From contig JAURNB010000246.1 in the NCBI GenBank assembly GCA_030830415.1, positions 1 through 29,459 on the forward strand: a stretch of DNA of 29,459 bases. The letters run 5' to 3'. The stretch's first letter is position 1. Every line of letters begins with the position of its first letter. This document shows, piece by piece, positions 23,071 to 29,459 of the stretch. This stretch comes from Acidimicrobiales bacterium (lineage in GTDB: Bacteria > Actinomycetota > Acidimicrobiia > Acidimicrobiales > Ilumatobacteraceae). Made by a program: the position numbers and the translations under genes. The notes under the pieces were generated by a model, which saw nothing but the letters and a program-made list of their open reading frames with translations, was not told the DNA's origin and made no database searches.

Positions 23071-26000
23071 GTGAGTCAACGCATGCGCACACGTGTTGCC
23101 TTGTTGACTCTTGCTGCTCTTGTGTTTTCTGCTTGTGGTGGTGGTGCTGGCGGTAGTTCTGGTGGTGGCAAGGTGCGCAACGCAACGGCGCCATCAGGTG
23201 CCATTGCAACTGCGCTGCAAACCGCGACCGATGGCTGGTCATTCCCCAACTTTCCGTCGTCTTCATACCCCGATGTGAACTTTGATGAAAACGACTTGGT
23301 GTCGATGTTTGGTTCTGACGACACCATTTGTGTCGGTGGGGTAGCAACTCCGTGCAAGCTCACTGCTGAAGCTGCGGCGTGGGCACGTATGGTAAACCAA
23401 GCTCGCGCTTCGGGTCATTGCGAAGGTCTTGTTGCTTTAGCGTCATCGCGTTTCAATAACAAAGAAACGCCATCAACGGTGAAGTTGCCATCGCAAGACG
23501 AAACGTTGCATGCCATTATGCGCACATTCGCCACACAGTTCTTGCCTGAAGTGCAAGAAAGCATTGGTGAATGGATGGCTGCTTCATTCGAAGACAAGAT
23601 CGATGAAATGAAAAAGTCTTTCGCTGCTGGCGCTTTGAAATACACACTTGGTGTGTATACCGATGGTGGTGGTCATGCGGTATTGCCGTACGCCATTGAA
23701 TACCCCACGCCCGACACACCACGTGTGATGTTGTACGACTCGAACTGGCCGGGTAAAAACCGTTACGTCGATATTGACTTGAAAGCAAAAACATGGCGTT
23801 TTTCTTTTAGTGGTGCTGACCCTGCGAACGACCCCGATGCGTGGACCGGTGGCCCGCAAGCCATGGACCTCACTCCGTTAGAGGCGCGTGAAGGTACATG
23901 CCCATTTTGTGGCAAAGATGTAAAAGTCGCAAAGACCACAATGCTCATTCGTTCTGCGAACCTCGACTGGTCGGTGGAAACTGATGGTGGTGTGGTGTCG
24001 CCCACAAACCCCACTGGCACCGATGGCACCACAGTGATGCCGGTGAAGGGACTGCCGTTCTCTTCAGCAGCAGGTTCTGGGGTAGTGAAGCGCAGTTCGT
24101 ACGACTATCTGGTAACTGTTCCCGATTATCCGGAGAATGCAGCAACAACTACTACTGGCGTCAAGAAGAAGAAGAAGCGTAAGAGCAAGCTGAAGTTCTC
24201 GGGTGCCACCTCTGTTTATGCGGTCATGCCTGAAGGTATTGCTCAGTTCACTACACCTGGCAGCGAAGACGACCCTGTTGAAGTTGAAGGAAGTTCTATT
24301 TCAACCACCGACCCCGGTGTCGATCTCACCTTGGCATCAGGAAATCTTGTTGCGAATGCTTCGGGTTCTGCGGTGTCGTTGAGTGTTGAGGGCGAAACCA
24401 TGGCTGTTGCGGTCACCGCGGCGAACGGTCAGGTCATTAAGCAAGAAGTGTCTGCAGATCAACCAACCGTGCAGATGAAAGCCGACCCTGAAGGCGGCGG
24501 TATTACCGTGTTGGCTGCCTCCGCTACGGGTGTTGTGGAAAAGACGGAAGTGTCGTCCACTGGTGAAACTACGAAATCGGTAGTAACCGAGGCTTTGAAC
24601 TTGAGTGAAGTCAAAGCCGAATTGCCTGCTGCGTTGGCATCGAAAGAAAACCCAGCTTTGCCGTCGCTTGCCACACGCGACATGGCAAACCCCGACTACA
24701 AAGTCGACGCTGCTTATTCTGCACCAACCACTATTCCTGCAAAGGGAGGAGACCAGGTTGCTGAAGCAGCTCCCACCACTCAGGCAAAAGCATCTAGTGC
24801 TGCGGGCCCGAATGAGCCAACACCAACGCAACCCGTGCGCAACGCAGCACTGCCTACCACTTTGCCGGCCAAGGGTGCAGCCCCTGTTGATGAAGATGCT
24901 CCACCTACCACGGTGAAACGCACGGTTGCTGCGGCTACGTCAGGAACTGGTACTGCTACTGCTGTGGCATTGAAGCCGTCACTTGGACGTTTCACTGTTC
25001 CTGCGGTCACGTTCGGTGACGCACCGTTCACGATTGATGAACCGTCTTCAAACAGCTCCGGAGGCTGGCGGTTTACTTCGAGCAAATCTGATGTGGTTGA
25101 GGTGAGTGCGCTCACAGGCCGTGCCACTATTAAAGGTGCGGGTACCACCACTATTACTGCCACACAATCGGCGGTGAAAGGTTTTGAACAAGCCTCAATT
25201 ACTGCGTTGTTAATAGTGGGCCGCGACACACCAGTGTTGGGTGCGTACACCACTACAACACGTACTTTCGGTGATGAATCATTCGTACTGAAAAACCCCA
25301 CATCAAATAGCCCGGGTGCATTCACAGTGGAATCAAGTGATGAGTCGGTCGCAAAGTTCTCTAAAACTTCCGGACGCCTTGTTATTGCGGGTGCGGGCAA
25401 AACCACCATCACTGCCACGCAAGCAGCAACCGATGACTATTTAGGTGCAGCAAAGAGTTTTGTGTTGACGGTCAGAAAGGGAACACCCGAGTTGGGTGCT
25501 TTCGATGATGTTTCACGCACTTTTGGTGACGCGGGGTTCACCCTTGCAAAACCAACGTCCGATTCACGTGGCGCTATTACCTTGAGCTCCAGCAACCCAG
25601 CTGTCGCGACCGTTGATGGTGCATCGGGTGCGGTGAGCATTGTGGGTGCAGGCACCACTACTTTCACGGCATCGCAGGCCGCGAACGACGACTTTGTTGC
25701 AGCGTCGAAAACAATGACGTTCACTGTGCGTCAGGCCATCCCAACGTTGGGGTCAATGACCGGGGCAACAAAAACTTTTGGTGATGCAAGTTTCTCGTTA
25801 ACGAAACCATCATCGCCATCAAGTGGTGCGTTTAGCTTCGCAAGTAGCAATACCGGGGTGGCGAGTGTTGATGCTGATGGCAAGGTGACCATTGTTGGTG
25901 CTGGCACCTCAACCATTACCGCTACACAGGCTGCAAGTGGAAACTACTCCTCAAGCTCAGTTGCTGCTGTTGTCACTGTGGGACGTGCTGCTACGACGAT

Positions 26001-29000
26001 TGCAAACTTGTCGTTGAGCAACATGACCTTTGGGGCGAGCGATGTCACGTTGGCTCCGCGTTCGAATAACCCAGCGCCATTTACATTTACGAGCAATCGT
26101 CCGACTGTACTTGCGGTGAATGCAACAACAGGTCGGGTAACAGTGGTGGGTGCAGGTGAAGCAACCATTACGGTGCGACAGGCTTCGAGTGCAAACTATG
26201 AAGCCGGCTCTGAATCTCTCACCGTGCAAATTGGACGTGCAACACCAACGCTTTCCAGCTTTAGCGCGATCAGTAAAGATTATGGTGATGCACCATTCAC
26301 ATTGACGCCACCGGAATCGGATAGCCCTGCACCATTCACATATGAAAGCAGTAACCCCAGTGTTGCCTCAATTAACTCGACAACTGGCGTTGTTACATTA
26401 TTGAATGTCACCACGGTGGGTAGCCCAGTAACTCTCACCGTTCGTCAAGCCCAAACCGACAACTACGCAGCAATTACCGCAACAACAACACTCATCATTG
26501 GTCGCGGAACACCGGTGTTTGGTGACTTCGCAATTGCAACAAAAGTATGGGGTTCCAGCAACTTCGCTGTGACTGCTCCCACTTCTACAAGTGCTGGTGC
26601 GTTCACCTACAACATTGTTGATGTTATTGGCTTAAACGAAGCAGCAATTGCCACCATCACCTCTACGGGAACAATCACTGTGGTTGGCCCTGGTGAGGTG
26701 CAAGTGCGTGCGACGCAAGCCGCGAACAGTTTGTATGTGTCGTCGAGCATTACCGCAACCTTCACAGTCACCTCTGCAACACCAAGTTTCGGATCATTTG
26801 TTGCTCCTGCAAAAACATTTGGCGATACACCCTTCACCATGGCTCCGCCATCGTCGCCAAGTAGTGGAGCGTTTAGCTTCACTAGTTCCGATACCAATGT
26901 TGCCACCATTAACACTTCAACAGGAGTGGTAACCATTGTGGGTGCGGGTTCCACCACGATTACCACATCACAAGTGGCAGCATTGCCCTACACGGCACGT
27001 TCCGCTACATCGGTACTAACAGTTGCTAAGGCAACGGCTGCTCTCAGCGGCTTCGGCGGCCAGACAGCGGGTCTTGCCGGTGTTCGTTATGTCAACTATT
27101 ACGCCGACAATGTGAACTGGTTTGCAACTGCAACGCGTCACGGCCAGACCGTTACATCAACCAGCATTCAGAACTTCACCAGTAGTGCCGATAACTACAG
27201 TTGGCAATGGTTGGGCACTTTCCGCGCAAGCGTTGGCGGTTCATACAACTTCTGTACGGCTTCTGATGATGCAAGCCACTTGTGGTTGGGAGCTACAGCA
27301 ACATCTGGATTCACAACGTCTAATGCACTTGTCAATAATGGCGGCGCACATGGTGTGGTTACGCGATGTGGAAATATCACATTGAGTGCAGGAGCTGAGT
27401 ACCCCATACGTATTCAGTTCGGTGAAGCCGGCGGTGGCGACGTGATGAGCGTGTACTTCACCCCACCAGGTGGATCAGCTACATACAACGGAACTGGCTA
27501 CTACTTCACAGGTGGCGGCCTGACCAAGACCCTTGGCGATTTGTCGTTCACTCCAACGTTGCCATCGTCGGCAAGTACGGGTGCCATTACATACAGCAGC
27601 TCGAACCCATCTGTTGCCACCATCAACCCAACAACGGGCCTCATCACATTGCAGAGTGGTGGTACCACCACCATCACCGCAGAACAGGCAGCCACCGACA
27701 ACTACAACGCTTCGACCACAACAACTTCGCTCACCGTTTTGCGCGACCCGTTGTTGAACAGCTTCACCATTCCCGCAAAAACTTATGGTGCCGCAGCGTT
27801 CAACCTCACGGCGCCTGCAACAAGTAGCGATGGCGCTTTCACCTACACCAGTTCAAATACTTCAGTAGCAACAGTGAACTCCACAACCGGAGCAGTCACT
27901 GTCGTAGGCATTGGGAGCACAACCATTACGGCTTCACAACTTGCAACTTCGGTCTACGCAGCAGGAACAATCACTGCAACTCTTACGGTTGAAGCAACAA
28001 CGGCTACGTCCATTAGTGCAGGGCAGTACTTCACCTGCATGCGCACCACGACAGGTGCTGCACAATGCTTCGGGCAGAACAACTATGGACAACTTGGAGA
28101 TGGCACAAACACGCAACGCAATACTGCCGTTGGAGTGACCGGATTGTCTTCTGGTGTTGCATCGGTGAGTGGAGGCGCTTGGCACAGTTGCGCTGTGACC
28201 GATTCTGGCTCGGTGAAGTGTTGGGGTCGCAACGACTGGGGCAACCTGGGTAACGGCACCACGAGTGCGAGTAATACGCCCGTTGATGTTTCTGGTTTGA
28301 ATGCCACTGCAGTCAAAGTAGTGACCACCAACTACTCATCGTGTGCACTGACAACTACAGGTGGCGTGAAGTGCTGGGGTTACGGCGGCTGGGGATTAAT
28401 TGGCGACGGAACAGGGTCGAGTCGCTACACACCTGTTGATGTGAGCGGTATGACGAGTGGTGTTATTGCTCTTGCCGCTGGTGGACAACACATGTGTGCG
28501 GTAAAAAACACAGGTGCGTTGTTGTGCTGGGGTTGGAATGGCTACGGGCAACTTGGTGATGGCACCGGTTCAGAAAGGTGGGTGCCATCCGACGTCAATG
28601 GTCTCGATTCTGGTGTAGTTGCTGTGGCGCCAGGCATGTATCACACGTGTGCTTCCTTGGCGACAGGTGCTGTGAAGTGCTGGGGCTATAACGGCGATGG
28701 CCAGTTGGGTAGTAACAACTGGAACGGTACGAATGCACCGGTTTCGGTATTCGGAATGACCGATGCAACCACGTCAATTTCGTCGGGGGAGCGCTACACC
28801 TGTGTTGTGAAGAACTCTGGTGCGCTGTGGTGTTGGGGTTCTAACGTCAATGGGCAATTCGGGAATGGAAATACATCGACGACGAACTATCCCGTCAACA
28901 TCTCGGGCTTGGGATCAACTGTGCGCACAGTGTCGGCAAGTCTTGCTGGTTTCCACACTTGTGCACTCACCACCGACGCAACGGCGAAGTGCTGGGGATA

Positions 29001-29459
29001 CAACGGGTATGGCCAATTGGGTGATGCTTCAACAACGCAACGAGTATCACCAACGAACATTGGCGGCATCGTTGCTCCTCAAATCAACATCACCACATTG
29101 AGTGGCTTTGCACTTCCTGGTTCTGGCTATACGGCCTCAAGCCCGGGCTTCACGCTTGCTCCACCAACTTCTTCTCGTGCAGGCGCGTTCACCTTCGCTA
29201 GCACCAACCCGAATTCGGCAACAATCAACGCTACGACGGGTGAGGTGACCATTCTTGGTGGAGGCTCAACTCTGCTGACGGCCACTCAAGCCGCCACATC
29301 TACACACGATGCGGCAACGGCGTACGTGTCGCTCGCTTTTGCGCCTGTTATTTCACAGTTGTCATTGTCGTATTACAGCGTATGTGGTGTTACTACAGCG
29401 GGTGGCATGAAGTGCTGGGGAAATAATTCATGGGGCCAAATTGGTTCGTCGGCGGCCAA
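23071..29459 (+). CDS. Giant mosaic lipoprotein: papain-like, Ig-like, PA14 and RCC1 domains (3' end beyond window)
   Basis: Open without a stop from GTG 23071 to the right edge, at least 2,129 residues. Lipobox FSAC (Cys22) and a Gly/Ser linker come first. An N-terminal domain has Cys117 (GHCEG), His202 (GGHAV) and Asn225 (YDSNWPG), suggesting a papain-like fold, then CPFC at 277-280 and a Lys-rich patch near 365. A disordered Thr/Pro/Ala region follows at about 530-630. Eight tandem Ig-like repeats of about 84 residues (about 639-1322; motifs TFGDxxF, SSNxxVATV, GAGTTTITATQA) lead to a PA14-like domain (about 1339-1484). Then come two Ig-like repeats, seven RCC1-type repeats (about 1647-2003; CWGxNxxGQLGDGT), one more Ig-like repeat, and RCC1 again at the edge. 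A surface adhesin or carbohydrate-binding role is inference. Confidence 0.9.
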   Translation, partial: MSQRMRTRVALLTLAALVFSACGGGAGGSSGGGKVRNATAPSGAIATALQTATDGWSFPNFPSSSYPDVNFDENDLVSMFGSDDTICVGGVATPCKLTAEAAAWARMVNQARASGHCEGLVALASSRFNNKETPSTVKLPSQDETLHAIMRTFATQFLPEVQESIGEWMAASFEDKIDEMKKSFAAGALKYTLGVYTDGGGHAVLPYAIEYPTPDTPRVMLYDSNWPGKNRYVDIDLKAKTWRFSFSGADPANDPDAWTGGPQAMDLTPLEAREGTCPFCGKDVKVAKTTMLIRSANLDWSVETDGGVVSPTNPTGTDGTTVMPVKGLPFSSAAGSGVVKRSSYDYLVTVPDYPENAATTTTGVKKKKKRKSKLKFSGATSVYAVMPEGIAQFTTPGSEDDPVEVEGSSISTTDPGVDLTLASGNLVANASGSAVSLSVEGETMAVAVTAANGQVIKQEVSADQPTVQMKADPEGGGITVLAASATGVVEKTEVSSTGETTKSVVTEALNLSEVKAELPAALASKENPALPSLATRDMANPDYKVDAAYSAPTTIPAKGGDQVAEAAPTTQAKASSAAGPNEPTPTQPVRNAALPTTLPAKGAAPVDEDAPPTTVKRTVAAATSGTGTATAVALKPSLGRFTVPAVTFGDAPFTIDEPSSNSSGGWRFTSSKSDVVEVSALTGRATIKGAGTTTITATQSAVKGFEQASITALLIVGRDTPVLGAYTTTTRTFGDESFVLKNPTSNSPGAFTVESSDESVAKFSKTSGRLVIAGAGKTTITATQAATDDYLGAAKSFVLTVRKGTPELGAFDDVSRTFGDAGFTLAKPTSDSRGAITLSSSNPAVATVDGASGAVSIVGAGTTTFTASQAANDDFVAASKTMTFTVRQAIPTLGSMTGATKTFGDASFSLTKPSSPSSGAFSFASSNTGVASVDADGKVTIVGAGTSTITATQAASGNYSSSSVAAVVTVGRAATTIANLSLSNMTFGASDVTLAPRSNNPAPFTFTSNRPTVLAVNATTGRVTVVGAGEATITVRQASSANYEAGSESLTVQIGRATPTLSSFSAISKDYGDAPFTLTPPESDSPAPFTYESSNPSVASINSTTGVVTLLNVTTVGSPVTLTVRQAQTDNYAAITATTTLIIGRGTPVFGDFAIATKVWGSSNFAVTAPTSTSAGAFTYNIVDVIGLNEAAIATITSTGTITVVGPGEVQVRATQAANSLYVSSSITATFTVTSATPSFGSFVAPAKTFGDTPFTMAPPSSPSSGAFSFTSSDTNVATINTSTGVVTIVGAGSTTITTSQVAALPYTARSATSVLTVAKATAALSGFGGQTAGLAGVRYVNYYADNVNWFATATRHGQTVTSTSIQNFTSSADNYSWQWLGTFRASVGGSYNFCTASDDASHLWLGATATSGFTTSNALVNNGGAHGVVTRCGNITLSAGAEYPIRIQFGEAGGGDVMSVYFTPPGGSATYNGTGYYFTGGGLTKTLGDLSFTPTLPSSASTGAITYSSSNPSVATINPTTGLITLQSGGTTTITAEQAATDNYNASTTTTSLTVLRDPLLNSFTIPAKTYGAAAFNLTAPATSSDGAFTYTSSNTSVATVNSTTGAVTVVGIGSTTITASQLATSVYAAGTITATLTVEATTATSISAGQYFTCMRTTTGAAQCFGQNNYGQLGDGTNTQRNTAVGVTGLSSGVASVSGGAWHSCAVTDSGSVKCWGRNDWGNLGNGTTSASNTPVDVSGLNATAVKVVTTNYSSCALTTTGGVKCWGYGGWGLIGDGTGSSRYTPVDVSGMTSGVIALAAGGQHMCAVKNTGALLCWGWNGYGQLGDGTGSERWVPSDVNGLDSGVVAVAPGMYHTCASLATGAVKCWGYNGDGQLGSNNWNGTNAPVSVFGMTDATTSISSGERYTCVVKNSGALWCWGSNVNGQFGNGNTSTTNYPVNISGLGSTVRTVSASLAGFHTCALTTDATAKCWGYNGYGQLGDASTTQRVSPTNIGGIVAPQINITTLSGFALPGSGYTASSPGFTLAPPTSSRAGAFTFASTNPNSATINATTGEVTILGGGSTLLTATQAATSTHDAATAYVSLAFAPVISQLSLSYYSVCGVTTAGGMKCWGNNSWGQIGSSAA
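24985..27036 (+). repeat. Eight tandem Ig-like repeats (about 250 bases each) in the second giant gene
   Basis: Repeat boundaries follow phrases such as GRDTPVLGA, RKGTPELGA, RQAIPTLGS, GRATPTLSS and GRGTPVFGD at roughly 25220, 25475, 25730, 25980, 26235, 26505 and 26770. Each unit has TFGDxxF, then SSNxxVA, then GAGTTTITATQA. Copies differ enough that DNA-level slippage is not obvious. Two further units lie at about 27520-27990 and one at about 29095-29330. Confidence 0.8.

Noticed and set aside
24985..27036. CRISPR-like periodicity of about 250 bases
   Set aside because: The periodicity comes from protein-level Ig-like repeats in one open frame, not from identical short DNA repeats.

Overview
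The window looks like chromosomal DNA from an Actinomycetota bacterium, most likely Acidimicrobiia (Ilumatobacter/CL500-29-like). This is inferred from protein style: hemE with the RQAGRSLPEYR variant, an MPT53/DsbE-like redox protein, Thr/Pro/Ser-rich lipoprotein linkers and dense ATGA-overlapping operons. No rRNA, tRNA, CRISPR, IS element or phage gene is visible.

Region 1 (1-1582, minus strand): the N-terminal 60% or so of hemE (uroporphyrinogen decarboxylase, cut by the window edge), preceded by an M48/HtpX-like membrane zinc protease gene. Region 2 (1639-7746, plus strand): a tightly packed operon of an Est30-type carboxylesterase, lgt, a crotonase-family protein, gatC-gatA-gatB, and a lipoprotein thioredoxin-fold gene. 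The thioredoxin gene has an in-frame TGA exactly where the first active-site Cys should be (UGTC in place of CxxC). A hairpin with a GGUC apical loop follows the TGA at SECIS-like spacing. I read it as one selenocysteine-containing lipoprotein of 167 residues, not as two short genes or a pseudogene. It is the most notable finding.

Region 3 (7913-22916, plus strand): six genes, each overlapping the next by 4-7 bases, and all encoding exported proteins. They are two lipoproteins of unknown function, a 3,327-residue secreted beta-rich giant, an FG-GAP/ASPIC-UnbV (CRTAC1-like) lipoprotein, a pentapeptide-repeat lipoprotein, and an exported vanadium-haloperoxidase/PAP2-type enzyme. A perfect 25-bp hairpin follows the last gene. 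I know of no described system with this composition; it is a candidate cell-surface assembly operon.

Region 4 (23071 to the right edge, plus strand): an open-ended gene for a second giant lipoprotein (at least 2,129 residues). It has a papain-like N-terminal domain, eight tandem Ig-like repeats, a PA14-like domain, two more Ig-like repeats, seven RCC1-type repeats, another Ig-like repeat, and RCC1 again at the edge.

Taken together, the housekeeping half supplies the lipoprotein-modifying enzyme Lgt and an extracytoplasmic thiol/selenol redox protein. The other half encodes a large set of lipoproteins and Cys-paired secreted proteins that would need such functions. That functional link is inference.
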